Shown one piece after another: positions 54,684 to 63,696 of a stretch of 64,000 nt of DNA. The stretch's first letter is position 1, and every line of letters starts with the position of its first letter. Source of the DNA: Glaciihabitans sp. dw_435 (GTDB taxonomy: Bacteria > Actinomycetota > Actinomycetes > Actinomycetales > Microbacteriaceae); the NCBI RefSeq assembly GCF_018449675.1, contig NZ_JAAVUZ010000004.1, positions 248,001 to 312,000 on the forward strand. Direction: 5' to 3'. A model generated the notes under the pieces. It was not told where the DNA came from. It worked only from the letters and a program-made list of their open reading frames with translations, and made no database searches. The position numbers were made by a program, and so were the translations under genes.

Positions 54684-55145
54684 TTAGTCGCTGATGTCTG
54701 CGACGGTGGCGTCGAACCCGGCGATCATGGCGTCGGCATCCACGAACGCACTGAAGCCGGGTTCTCCGGCTCCCATGCCCACCCGAAGCCCGCGGATCCG
54801 CTCATCGGCGAACACCGGCCAGGCGGTGGTGCTGCCAAACGGCGTGATGGTTCCGCGTTCGTACCCGGTGACGTCGAATGCGACGGATGCCTCGGGCAGG
54901 CGCAACTTGTTGACGCCGACGATTCCACGGAGCTTGCCCCAGGAGATCTGACGGTCACCCGGAATGAGGGCGAACAGGAACGTGCCGTCGTGCCGCTTGA
55001 CGACCAGAGTCTTCACGATCTCCGCAGGGGAGACGCCCAGCAGTTCCGCGGCGCCCTCCAGCGAATCGGCGGCGGGCCGCTCGATGATCTCGATGTCGAT
55101 ACCCCGCTCCGCGGCATCGGCTTCGACTCGTTCGCGTCCCGTCAT
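54684..55145 (-). CDS. YbaK/EbsC-type aminoacyl-tRNA deacylase
   Basis: A 153-residue trans-editing enzyme. Members hydrolyse Cys- or Ala-tRNA(Pro). The invariant lysine is in IVKTLVVKRHDGTFLFALIPGD, followed by ISWGKLRGIVGVNKLRLPEASVAFDVTGYERGTITPFGSTTAWPVF, the usual pattern of the Cys-tRNA(Pro) deacylase group. Two ATGs compete (55157 and 55145); GGGAG lies six bases before 55145, which I use. Confidence 0.87.
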   Translation of the reverse strand: MTGRERVEADAAERGIDIEIIERPAADSLEGAAELLGVSPAEIVKTLVVKRHDGTFLFALIPGDRQISWGKLRGIVGVNKLRLPEASVAFDVTGYERGTITPFGSTTAWPVFADERIRGLRVGMGAGEPGFSAFVDADAMIAGFDATVADISD

Positions 55146-55586
55146 CACATCTCCCATTCGTGGTGGTTGAACGATACGGGAAATCCTCGGACCGCCGCGA
55201 AGCACGATCGGGCTCACGATCGGTTGCGGCGCACTGTAACGCCCGAAAACTCACCCCGCATCCCCGTTGACACCGCCCCGTCATGTCCCTATTTTGGGGG
55301 ACACTGCCGAGAGAGTGATTGTGTCGCGCCGTACCCGAATTCGGCGCACCACCTGATCTCCCGACCGGCGGGGTTGTCCTAGCGGCCCCGGCGGACGGTT
55401 CGGCACGCCCACCCGATGTCGAGTGCAAGGAACCCGATCCGATGCGCCACTGCGCCCCGAGCGTTGCCTCATCCGCCTGCCCCCTGATCCCGCGGTACAC
55501 CCGCGCACGTTAGATCCCCCCAGAGTTCTGTCGGGACCGCGTGCGTATCGGGCGCCGCGGTCTCGGCAGACGTTTGTACGGTTTCG
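55146..55586. other. 441-base gap with an orphan promoter
   Basis: The left part should hold the leftward YbaK promoter (TATCGT about 30 bases upstream of its start). A strong rightward promoter lies at 55267-55295. From its expected start near 55302 to 55586 I see no conserved gene. A 13-codon Arg-rich frame occurs at 55315-55356. No match to 6S, SRP, RNase P or tmRNA was recognised. Confidence 0.4.
55267..55306 (+). promoter_or_regulatory. Strong orphan promoter overlapped by a palindrome
   Basis: TTGACA (55267-55272) and TATTTT (55290-55295) are separated by exactly 17 bases, the best sigma-70-like pair in the window. TGTCCC (55284-55289) and GGGACA, with the inner TATTTTGG, form an inverted repeat over the -10 box. 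No gene follows on this strand for 600 bases. Confidence 0.55.
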
Positions 55587-55874
55587 TCAGATCACCGAGA
55601 GCTCAAACGGAATCCCGTGGGCACGCAGCCACGCCGTCTCGCCCTGATAGACCATCTCGATATGGTGTTTTTCCCACGCGTCCTCGGCGGTGTCGCCCCC
55701 GAGGGCCGCCGCGAAGTCGGCCACATGGGCGGCCCGAATGGTCACGTGATATTCGTGATCCTCGCGACCGGCGATCACCCGGGCACCGATGTGAAACCCG
55801 TGAATGATCACGTCGGACTGGGCGTTCCGCGCCAGCGTTACCGTCAGTCCGGGGATGGACTTGATCTCTGTCAT
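55587..55874 (-). CDS. Small conserved-looking protein of unknown function
   Basis: A 95-residue soluble protein. It looks like a compact alpha/beta fold: TVTLARNAQSDVIIHGF, VIAGREDHEYHVTIRAAHVADFAAALGGDT and a C-terminal WLRAHGIPFELSVI. Several His residues are clustered (HGFHIG, DHEYH, KHHIE). I do not recognise a family. The ATG at 55874 follows GAGG; the longer frame upstream runs through the divergent dus gene. It is divergent from dus, with 34 bases between starts. Confidence 0.65.
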   Translation of the reverse strand: MTEIKSIPGLTVTLARNAQSDVIIHGFHIGARVIAGREDHEYHVTIRAAHVADFAAALGGDTAEDAWEKHHIEMVYQGETAWLRAHGIPFELSVI

Positions 55875-55895
55875 GTCCTCGCTCCTCGCATCTGG

Positions 55896-55901
55896 GACAA
55901 T
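55896..55901 (+). promoter_or_regulatory. -10-like box GACAAT, possible leaderless promoter of dus
   Basis: GACAAT, seven bases (TGAACAA), then ATG at 55909. The first base deviates from TANNNT. Confidence 0.4.
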
Positions 55902-55908
55902 TGAACAA

Positions 55909-57096
55909 ATGTCCACCATCACAGCGCCCGTGTCTACGGGTATCCATGCCCCCATCACCGGGTCCACGCCTCTGCGCATCGGCAACCTGGAGCTCGATGT
56001 TCCCGTGGTGCTTGCCCCCATGGCGGGTATCACCAACACCGCGTTCCGTCGGCTGTGCCGCGAGTATGGCGCGGGTCTGTACGTCTCCGAGATGATCACC
56101 AGCCGTGCGCTGGTCGAACGCACGCCCGAGAGCATGCGGCTCATCCGTCACCACGAGTCCGAGACCACCCGCAGCATCCAGCTCTACGGCGTCGATCCCA
56201 AGACGGTCTCTGACGCCGTCACGATGCTGGTCGCCGAGGATCGTGCCGATCACATCGACCTGAATTTCGGATGCCCCGTGCCGAAGGTCACCCGCAAGGG
56301 CGGAGGAGCGGCTCTCCCCTGGAAGCTTGACCTCTTCCGGGACATCGTCGAGGGAGCAGTCGCGGCGGCGGGGGACATCCCGCTCACCATCAAGATGCGC
56401 AAGGGCATCGACTCCGACCACCTGACGTACCTCGAGGCCGGCCGCATCGCCGAGGGCGCCGGGGTCGCGAGCATCGCGCTGCACGCCCGCACTGCGGCGG
56501 AGTTCTACTCGGGCACCGCCGACTGGTCCGCCATCGAGACCCTCAAGAACACCATTACCAGCGTTCCGGTGCTCGGCAACGGTGACATCTGGAGCGCTGA
56601 GGACGCGCTGCGCATGGTGCGGGAGACCGGATGCGACGGGGTCGTTGTCGGCCGCGGCTGCCTCGGTCGTCCGTGGCTGTTCGGTGACCTCGCCGCCGCG
56701 TTCAAGGGCGAGAAGATCAAGGCCCAGCCGAACCTTGGCCAGGTCGCGCAGGCGTTCAAGCGTCACGCGGAGCTGCTGGTGGAGTTCTTCGACGACGAGG
56801 ATCGCGCCTGCCGGGACATCCGCAAGCATGTCGCCTGGTACTTCAAGGGATACGCCGTCGGCGGCGAGCTTCGTGCAGCCCTCGCGATGGTGCAGACCCT
56901 CGACCAGCTCGATGACCTGCTCGCGACCCTCGACTGGGACGCGCCGTACCCCGGCGCCGACGCCGAGGGGCAGCGGGGACGCGCCGGCACTCCCAAGAAC
57001 CCGTCGTTGCCCTATGGATGGCTCGACAGCCGTGACCTGCAGGAGGACCACCGCGTGGAACTGGCCGAAGCCGAACTGAGCACCAGTGGCGGATAA
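55909..57096 (+). CDS. dusB: tRNA-dihydrouridine synthase
   Basis: A 395-residue FMN enzyme that reduces uridines in the D-loop. VVLAPMAGITNTAFRRLCREYGAGLYVSEMITSRAL at the start binds FMN; DHIDLNFGCPVPKVTRKGGGAALPW contains the catalytic Cys; MRKG, LHARTA, NGDIWSAEDALRM and GVVVGRGCLGRPWLF follow. The DusB assignment is from closest resemblance of these segments. The ATG at 55909 is seven bases after GACAAT. Its stop overlaps the dgt GTG start. Confidence 0.9.
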   Translation: MSTITAPVSTGIHAPITGSTPLRIGNLELDVPVVLAPMAGITNTAFRRLCREYGAGLYVSEMITSRALVERTPESMRLIRHHESETTRSIQLYGVDPKTVSDAVTMLVAEDRADHIDLNFGCPVPKVTRKGGGAALPWKLDLFRDIVEGAVAAAGDIPLTIKMRKGIDSDHLTYLEAGRIAEGAGVASIALHARTAAEFYSGTADWSAIETLKNTITSVPVLGNGDIWSAEDALRMVRETGCDGVVVGRGCLGRPWLFGDLAAAFKGEKIKAQPNLGQVAQAFKRHAELLVEFFDDEDRACRDIRKHVAWYFKGYAVGGELRAALAMVQTLDQLDDLLATLDWDAPYPGADAEGQRGRAGTPKNPSLPYGWLDSRDLQEDHRVELAEAELSTSGG

Positions 57097-58354
57097 CGCG
57101 CACGTGGGCAGCATTCCCGCCCCGTATACGGAAGCTGACGCCGAGCGCTGGTTCCCCGAACTGCACTCGAGCCGCCGCAGCGACTTCGCCCGCGACCGCG
57201 CACGCCTGCTGCATTCCAGCGCGCTGCGGAGGCTCGCGGCCAAGACCCAGGTGCTCAGCCCGACGCAGGGACTGGACTTCGCCCGCAACCGCCTGACACA
57301 CTCGCTCGAGGTGGCCCAGGTCGGACGCGAGCTCGCCGAGAGCCTGCGCCTTGACCCCGACGTCGTCGACACCGCCTGTCTCGCGCACGACATCGGACAC
57401 CCGCCCTTCGGCCACAACGGCGAGAAGGCCCTCTCCGAGTGGTCGGACGACATCGGTGGGTTCGAGGGCAACGCGCAGACGCTGCGCCTGCTCACCCGCC
57501 TCGAGCCGAAGGTCTTCGGCAACGACGGCTTCAGCTACGGCCTCAACCTCACTCGCGCGAGCCTCGACGCGAGCACCAAGTACCCGTGGCCGGCTGCGCA
57601 GGGCATCCCCGACCCCAGCGGTCGCATGAAGTTCGGCTTCTATGACGACGACACCGCCGCGTTCGCGTGGCTGCGGCAGGGCGCTCCCGACCGCAAGCGG
57701 TGCGTCGAGGCCCAGATCATGGACCTCAGCGACGACATCGCCTACTCGGTGCACGACTTCGAGGACGCCATCGTCGGCGGGTACCTCGACGTGCCCGCGC
57801 TCAGCGCCCGCGCCGACCACGAAGAACTCGTCAACTCGATGTTCGTCTGGATCGGCGGAGAGATCACCCACGACGAGCTGATCGCCGCCTTCGACCGGCT
57901 CGACAGCCTCGACTACTGGCTCACGGCGTGGACCGGGTCCCGCGTCGACCTCGCGCGACTGAAGAACCTCACGAGCCAGCTCATCGGCCGGTTCGCGCAT
58001 TCCGCCGTGCACGCCACCCGTGCCGCGCACGCCCAGTCAACCCTCATCCGCTTCAACGCGGACGTCATCGTGCCCCGGCAGACGCAGGCGGAGATCGCCG
58101 TCCTCAAGGGCATCGTGGCCGCTAACGTGATGTCCACGAACGCGCGCCGTCCGATATACGCCCGGCAGCGGGACATCCTCACCGAACTGGCGGACGTTCT
58201 CCTCGTCACCGGTCCGAACCACCTGGACGCGGGTTTCGCTGTCGACTGGAATGCGGCGGGGGATGACGCGGGGCGCAAGCGTGTCGTTGTCGACCAGGTT
58301 GCCTCGCTCACCGACCAGTCGGCGATGGCGTGGCACACGCGGCTCGTTCGCTGA
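57086..58354 (+). CDS. dgt: Deoxyguanosinetriphosphate triphosphohydrolase-like protein
   Basis: A 422-residue HD-domain hydrolase that splits dNTPs into nucleosides and triphosphate. RNRLTHSLEVAQVGRELAESL and CLAHDIGHPPFGHNGE supply the HD metal ligands, and ADDIAYSVHDFED (here SDDIAYSVHDFED) the last Asp. It is of the type-2 (deoxyguanosinetriphosphatase-like) length. The GTG start overlaps dusB by 11 bases. The order dus-dgt-dnaG is common in actinobacteria. Confidence 0.92.
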   Translation: MADNAHVGSIPAPYTEADAERWFPELHSSRRSDFARDRARLLHSSALRRLAAKTQVLSPTQGLDFARNRLTHSLEVAQVGRELAESLRLDPDVVDTACLAHDIGHPPFGHNGEKALSEWSDDIGGFEGNAQTLRLLTRLEPKVFGNDGFSYGLNLTRASLDASTKYPWPAAQGIPDPSGRMKFGFYDDDTAAFAWLRQGAPDRKRCVEAQIMDLSDDIAYSVHDFEDAIVGGYLDVPALSARADHEELVNSMFVWIGGEITHDELIAAFDRLDSLDYWLTAWTGSRVDLARLKNLTSQLIGRFAHSAVHATRAAHAQSTLIRFNADVIVPRQTQAEIAVLKGIVAANVMSTNARRPIYARQRDILTELADVLLVTGPNHLDAGFAVDWNAAGDDAGRKRVVVDQVASLTDQSAMAWHTRLVR

Positions 58355-58440
58355 CGCGGGGTCCCGGCGCGTCTTCCCCTCCACAGCGGCAACACTCCGT
58401 GCGGCCGGTACACAGCCAGCGGGGACCCCGCCGGCAACCG

Positions 58441-58446
58441 TAGAAT
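58441..58446 (+). promoter_or_regulatory. -10 box TAGAAT, leaderless promoter of dnaG
   Basis: TAGAAT, six bases (CACACT), then GTG at 58453. Upstream, GCGGGGTCCC (58356-58365) and GGGACCCCGC (58422-58431) could pair as a hairpin after dgt. Confidence 0.55.
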
Positions 58447-58452
58447 CACACT

Positions 58453-60630
58453 GTGGCAGGCCTGATCCGACGAAGCGATATCGATGAGGTTCGGGCGCGC
58501 GTAAACCTGGCCGACATCGTCGGAGACTACGTGACCCTCAAGAGCGCCGGGGTCGGTTCCATGAAGGGACTGTGCCCGTTCCACGAGGAACGTAGCCCCA
58601 GCTTCCACGTCCGCCCCCAGGTCGGGTACTACCACTGCTTCGGCTGCGGTGAGGGCGGTGACGTCTTCACGTTCCTGCAGAAGATGGACCACGTCACGTT
58701 CGCCGAGGCGGTCGAGCGCATGGCTGCCCGCATCGGGTACGAGGTGCACTACGAAGACGGCGGGCAGGCCACCGATCACGGCAACCGTGCCCGCATCCTC
58801 GCCGCCAACAAGTCGGCGGAAGACTTCTTCATCGCCCAGCTGGCGACCCCCGACGCCGAGCCGGCCCGCATGTTCCTCGGTCAGCGCGGATTCGACCAGG
58901 CCGCCGCGGAACGCTTTGGTGTCGGCTTCGCCCCGAAGTCCTTCGACGCTCTGGGCAAACACCTCAAGTCGCTCGGCTACACGGAGCTTGAACTCGTCAC
59001 CGCCGGGCTCCTCAGCCAGAACGATCGCGGCTCGGTGTACGACCGCTTCCGGGGGCGGCTCGTGTGGCCGATTCGGGATGTCACGGGCCAGACTCTCGGC
59101 TTCGGTGCACGCAAACTCCTCGACGACGACAAGGGGCCGAAGTACCTCAATACACCGGAGACGCCGGTGTACCACAAGAGCCAGGTGCTCTACGGACTCG
59201 ACCTTGCCAAGCGCGATGTCGCGCGCGGCAAGCAGATCGTGATCGTCGAGGGCTACACCGACGTGATGGCGTGCCACCTCGCCGGCGTCACCACCGCTGT
59301 CGCGACCTGTGGCACCGCCTTCGGTGGCGACCACGTCAAGATCGTCCGCCGCGTGCTGGGTGACTTCGACAACGCGGACACCACCGGCACCGGCGAGGTC
59401 ATCTTCACCTTCGACCCCGACGAGGCCGGTCAGAAGGCCGCGAGCCGCGCGTTCAGCGAAGAACAGCGCTTCGCCGCCCAGACGTTTGTCGCCGTCGCCC
59501 CCGACGGGCTCGACCCCTGCGACCTCCGGCTCCAGCGTGGCGATGACGCTGTTCGCCGGCTCGTGCGTACCCGCAAGCCGATGTTCGAGTTCATGATCCG
59601 TCGCACGCTCGCCGACCACAATCTCGAGACCGTCGAGGGTCGCGTCGCCGCCCTGCGCGCTGCGGCTCCCGTCGTCGCGGGAATTCGCGATCAGGCGATG
59701 AACTCCGGGTACACCCGCAACCTCGCCGGATGGCTCGGCATGGACCCGAGCGAGGTGACGCGCGCCGTGTCATCCGCCCGCGCTGCCACCACCCGCGCGT
59801 CCGGCGACCACCGCCCCGGCGACCGCACGACCGACCGCGGCGCTGCGCGCCAGCAGGAAGCGGGCCGTACGCCAGCGGCGGGCTCCTCGTCGGCGGGCAG
59901 CTACCGGCAGGGGTTCCCCTCGGGTCAGCCGCAGGCGGGCACCATCGCCGCCGGCAACGCACCGTCGGTGCCCTCGCAGGACGGCGCACAGCGCCCCGGC
60001 CAGGCCGGATCGGCACAGACGCAGCAGGGCGCGCAGCGTCCCGGGGGATCGGCACCACTGCAGCACCCCGGGGGTGCCCGTGCGGGCGGTGAGCCCACCG
60101 CCGGGTACGACGACCGCGGCGGACAGGACGACTACTACGCCGGATCGCCCGAGCCCGGGCCATCCATTATGGACCTCCCCATGGACCCGGCCACCCGTCT
60201 CGAACGGGACGCCATCATGGCGATGCTGCAGTACCCGACCGATATCGGGCGCGAAATGCTGGCACGCGCGGCTCGGGTGAGTTTCACCAACGCGACCCTG
60301 GCGGTCGTTCGGGACGCCATCGCCACCAGCCTCGACACCATGGACACGCCCGGGTGGCTTCCCATGGTTGTCAGCGAGGTGCCGGCCCCGTTCGCCACCA
60401 TCGTGCAGCAGCTGGCGATCGCACCCATCCCCGAGCGCGGGGAGAAGCTGGCCGCGTACTGCAAGGGCGTCACGACCAACCTCGTCGAGCGCGACCTATT
60501 GCGGGCGAAAGCAGACCTGCTCGGCTCCCTCCAGCGCACCGACTCGGCCGCGGACCCCGAGAGATACAGTCGCATCCAGCGCGACCTGATGAATGTCGAA
60601 ATCGAACGTCGGGTTCTGCGCAGCGAGTAG
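58453..60630 (+). CDS. dnaG: DNA primase
   Basis: A 725-residue primase. The zinc-binding domain is CPFHEERSPSFHVRPQVGYYHCFGCGEGGD (about residues 40-70), the catalytic core follows with the TOPRIM domain (IVEGYTDVMACHLAGV; FTFDPDEAGQKAA), and the DnaB-binding domain occupies about 575-725. Between core and C-terminal domain is an unusually long Gly/Pro/Gln/Ser-rich linker (about 440-575). The GTG start at 58453 follows a TAGAAT box by six bases. Confidence 0.95.
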   Translation: MAGLIRRSDIDEVRARVNLADIVGDYVTLKSAGVGSMKGLCPFHEERSPSFHVRPQVGYYHCFGCGEGGDVFTFLQKMDHVTFAEAVERMAARIGYEVHYEDGGQATDHGNRARILAANKSAEDFFIAQLATPDAEPARMFLGQRGFDQAAAERFGVGFAPKSFDALGKHLKSLGYTELELVTAGLLSQNDRGSVYDRFRGRLVWPIRDVTGQTLGFGARKLLDDDKGPKYLNTPETPVYHKSQVLYGLDLAKRDVARGKQIVIVEGYTDVMACHLAGVTTAVATCGTAFGGDHVKIVRRVLGDFDNADTTGTGEVIFTFDPDEAGQKAASRAFSEEQRFAAQTFVAVAPDGLDPCDLRLQRGDDAVRRLVRTRKPMFEFMIRRTLADHNLETVEGRVAALRAAAPVVAGIRDQAMNSGYTRNLAGWLGMDPSEVTRAVSSARAATTRASGDHRPGDRTTDRGAARQQEAGRTPAAGSSSAGSYRQGFPSGQPQAGTIAAGNAPSVPSQDGAQRPGQAGSAQTQQGAQRPGGSAPLQHPGGARAGGEPTAGYDDRGGQDDYYAGSPEPGPSIMDLPMDPATRLERDAIMAMLQYPTDIGREMLARAARVSFTNATLAVVRDAIATSLDTMDTPGWLPMVVSEVPAPFATIVQQLAIAPIPERGEKLAAYCKGVTTNLVERDLLRAKADLLGSLQRTDSAADPERYSRIQRDLMNVEIERRVLRSE

Positions 60631-60822
60631 ACGGATCCGTCGGGTGTGACACATCCTCGAACATTTCGTTCCCGTAAATCTTTGTACCCCGAGGGCCTCT
60701 CAGTTGTAACTGGCGCCGCGGCGTGTGTTACACCTGATTCACAGCAATCGTCGGTCTGCCCGGCTCATTCGGCGCGGATCCACGTAGTTCCCTGCATTCC
60801 TACCAGGAAGAGGTATCCCTCA

Positions 60823-62475
60823 ATGACGTCCGCATACACAAAGACCAGGCGAACTCTCGCCGTGGTCGCAGGCACCGCAGCGTTCGCGCTGGTGCTTGCT
60901 GGTTGCGCCGCCGGCGGCTCCAGCTCGAGCGATGGCACGGTTGCCAAGACGCTCACCATCGGAACAACCGACAAGGTCACCACGCTTGACCCGGCCGGCT
61001 CGTACGACAACGGCTCCTTCGCCGTGCAGAACCAGGTCTTTCCGTTCCTGTACAACACCCCGTACGGCAGCTCGGACGTCGAGCCCGACATCGCGGAGTC
61101 TGGAGACTTCACGTCGCCGACCGAGTTCACTGTCAAGCTGAAGCCCGGCCTGAAGTTCGCCAACGGAAACGCGCTCACCTCCTCCGACGTGAAGTTCACC
61201 TTCGACCGCGACCTGAAGATCGCGGATGGCAACGGCCCCTCGTCGCTGCTCTACAACCTCGCCAGCGTTGCGGCTCCGGATGACACGACCGTCGTCTTCA
61301 CGCTCAAGACCGCAAACGACCAGGTCTTCAAGCAGATCCTGTCCAGCCCCGCCGGCCCCATCGTTGACGAGGACGTGTTCCCCGCGGACAAGCTCGCCAC
61401 CGATGACGAGATCGTCAAGGGCAACGCATTTGCCGGCCAGTACACGATCACCAGCTACACGTTCAACACGCTCATCGGCTACAAGGCCAACCCCGACTAC
61501 CAGGGTGTTCTTGGCAAGGCGAAGACCGACGTTGTCAACGTGAAGTACTACACGTCGCAGAGCAACCTCAAGCTGGACATCCAGCAGGGCAACATTGATG
61601 TCGCGTTCCGCAGCCTGTCGCCCACCGACATCTCGAGCCTCGAGTCGGACAAGAAGGTGACCGTGTACCACGGTCCCGGTGGAGAAATCCGCTACTTCGT
61701 CTTCAACTTCGAGACGCAGCCGTTCGGAACCAAGACGGCCGACGCCGACCCCGCGAAGGCTCTCGCCGTTCGCCAGGCCGCCGCTGACCTGATCGACCGT
61801 GACGCACTGTCGAAGAACGTCTACAAGGGCACCTACTCCCCGCTGTACTCCTACGTTCCGGACGGACTGACGGGCGCGACCACCGTGCTCAAGAGCCTGT
61901 ACGGCGACAAGAAGGGTGGCCCAGACGCTGACGCGGCGAAGGCAACCCTCGAGGCCGCAGGAATCACCACCCCGGTGAAGCTCGACCTGCAGTACAACAC
62001 CGATCACTACGGCGAGTCCTCCAGCGACGAGTACGCGGCCATCAAGAGCCAGCTCGAAGCAACCGGTCTCTTCACCGTCAACCTGCAGTCCACCGAGTAC
62101 GTGCAGTACTCCAAGGACCGCAAGGCCGGCGTCTACTCGGTCTTCCAGCTCGGATGGTTCCCTGACTACTCCGACGCGGACAACTACCTGACGCCGTTCT
62201 TCTACAACCCGACGGACACCGAAGCGTTCATCATCAACCACTACGACGACCCCGCCGTCGACAAGCTGATCCTGGAGCAGGGTGTCACCAGCGACGCCAA
62301 GGCTCGCGCCAAGATCATCGAGGAGATCCAGGCAAAGGTCGCAGCACAGCTGCCGACGATCCCGATGCTGCAGGGCGACCAGGTCGCCGTCGCAGTGAAG
62401 GGCGTAGAGGGAGTCAAGGACACCCTCGACGCGTCGTTCAAGTTCCGCTACGCGGCACTGAGCAAGGTGGGCTAG
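60823..62475 (+). CDS. Peptide-type ABC transporter substrate-binding lipoprotein
   Basis: A 550-residue SBP_bac_5 protein. The signal peptide ends in the lipobox LVLAGC (Cys near residue 27). TLTIGTTDKVTTLDPAGSYDNG opens the mature domain, and LKPGLKFANGNALTSSDVKFTFDRDL is the family hallmark. Substrates are oligopeptides, dipeptides or other solutes. The ATG at 60823 has AGGAAGAGG upstream; the frame open from 60646 is not used. A very strong hairpin separates it from the permease genes. Confidence 0.9.
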   Translation: MTSAYTKTRRTLAVVAGTAAFALVLAGCAAGGSSSSDGTVAKTLTIGTTDKVTTLDPAGSYDNGSFAVQNQVFPFLYNTPYGSSDVEPDIAESGDFTSPTEFTVKLKPGLKFANGNALTSSDVKFTFDRDLKIADGNGPSSLLYNLASVAAPDDTTVVFTLKTANDQVFKQILSSPAGPIVDEDVFPADKLATDDEIVKGNAFAGQYTITSYTFNTLIGYKANPDYQGVLGKAKTDVVNVKYYTSQSNLKLDIQQGNIDVAFRSLSPTDISSLESDKKVTVYHGPGGEIRYFVFNFETQPFGTKTADADPAKALAVRQAAADLIDRDALSKNVYKGTYSPLYSYVPDGLTGATTVLKSLYGDKKGGPDADAAKATLEAAGITTPVKLDLQYNTDHYGESSSDEYAAIKSQLEATGLFTVNLQSTEYVQYSKDRKAGVYSVFQLGWFPDYSDADNYLTPFFYNPTDTEAFIINHYDDPAVDKLILEQGVTSDAKARAKIIEEIQAKVAAQLPTIPMLQGDQVAVAVKGVEGVKDTLDASFKFRYAALSKVG

Positions 62476-62510
62476 AACACCAAGCCGGTTAGGATCGTCT
62501 AATCGCTTTG

Positions 62511-62547
62511 CCGGGGGCGACCCGCACACTGTGCGGGTCGCCCCCGG
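62511..62547 (+). terminator. 17-bp hairpin between binding-protein and permease genes
   Basis: CCGGGGGCGACCCGCAC (62511-62527) pairs perfectly with 62531-62547 around ACT. It lies inside what should be one importer operon and probably limits read-through, giving more binding protein than permease; it could also stabilise the 3' end of the first mRNA. Confidence 0.78.
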
Positions 62548-62599
62548 TGTTCACCAGCTTTCTTCGTAGGAACTTCAGCTCCACAATCGATCGGGCACG

Positions 62600-63694
62600 A
62601 TGACAACGACCTCAACAGAGGTGGGCACACCCGTGGCCCCACCCACACAGACCAAGACAGAGAAGAAGCGCGGTGGTGGCCTCGGTCGCTACATCGTTAT
62701 CCGCTTCCTCCTGATCATCCCGACGGTGTTCATACTCGTCACCCTTGTCTTCCTCCTCATGCGAACGATCGGTGACCCGATCAGTGCGGCGCTCGGCGGG
62801 AAGCTCAACGCAGCGCAACTCCAGGAGCGCATCCACGCGGCAGGCTACGACCGCCCCGTGCTGGTGCAGTACTTCGAATACCTCGGTCAGATCTTCACCG
62901 GGAACTTCGGCAACACCATCAGCGACAACCGTCCCATCACCGAGGTTCTCCTCACCTACGGCGGAGCGACGCTCGAGCTGGCGTTCTACGCCCTCATCGT
63001 GGCGTTCATCGTGGGCATCCCGCTCGGCATGCTGGCCGCCTACCTGCGCGATCGTTGGCCCGACGCTGTTCTCCGTGTTCTCGCGATCTTGTTCTATGCG
63101 ACCCCGGTGTTCTTCGCGGGCCTCATCCTGCAGCTCATCTTCGGCGTCTGGCTCGATGTACTGCCGATTGCCGGCAGGGGGACAACCAACACCGAGTTGC
63201 AGATGCAACTGCTTCCGAATCCCACGGGTATCTACCTCATCGACGCGTTCCGCATCGGGGATCCACAGATCATCGGTGACGTGCTCGCCCACGCGGTGCT
63301 CCCGGGTGTTGCTCTCGGTCTCCTCACCGCAGGAGTGTTCCTCCGTCTCGTCCGCACCAACGTCATCGGCACACTGTCGACCGACTACGTGGACGCGGCC
63401 CGTTCGCGCGGTGTCGGAGAGTTCCGACTGGTGACGAAGCACGCCTATAAGCCCGCACTGATCCCGATCATCACGGTCATCGGCCTGCAGATCGCCCTGC
63501 TCCTCAGCGGCGCGGTGCTGACCGAAACCACATTCGAATGGAAGGGGCTCGGATTCATGCTCGCGCAGTACCTCTCGGCCCGGGACTTTGTCGCCGTGCA
63601 GGGCATCGTTGCCCTGCTCGCCGTCATCGTCGCAATCACGAACTTCATCGTGGACATCATTGCCGCAGCCATCGACCCGCGAGTGAGGTACTGA
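62600..63694 (+). CDS. Peptide-type ABC importer permease (DppB/OppB type)
   Basis: A 364-residue permease. A polar, Lys-rich N-terminus (about 30 residues) precedes six hydrophobic segments. RDRWPDAVLRVLAILFYATPVFFAGLILQLIFG and the EAA-type loop YVDAARSRGVGEFRLVTKHAYKPALIPIITV are characteristic. The second permease follows three bases later. Confidence 0.92.
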   Translation: MTTTSTEVGTPVAPPTQTKTEKKRGGGLGRYIVIRFLLIIPTVFILVTLVFLLMRTIGDPISAALGGKLNAAQLQERIHAAGYDRPVLVQYFEYLGQIFTGNFGNTISDNRPITEVLLTYGGATLELAFYALIVAFIVGIPLGMLAAYLRDRWPDAVLRVLAILFYATPVFFAGLILQLIFGVWLDVLPIAGRGTTNTELQMQLLPNPTGIYLIDAFRIGDPQIIGDVLAHAVLPGVALGLLTAGVFLRLVRTNVIGTLSTDYVDAARSRGVGEFRLVTKHAYKPALIPIITVIGLQIALLLSGAVLTETTFEWKGLGFMLAQYLSARDFVAVQGIVALLAVIVAITNFIVDIIAAAIDPRVRY

Positions 63695-63696
63695 TC

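Noticed and set aside
55302-55586. 6S RNA, SRP RNA, RNase P RNA or tmRNA behind the orphan promoter
   Set aside because: None of their conserved core sequences or ends is visible.
60820-62529. Long leftward frame opposite the peptide-binding protein
   Set aside because: Antisense artefact; no domain pattern, while the plus strand encodes a full binding protein with lipobox.
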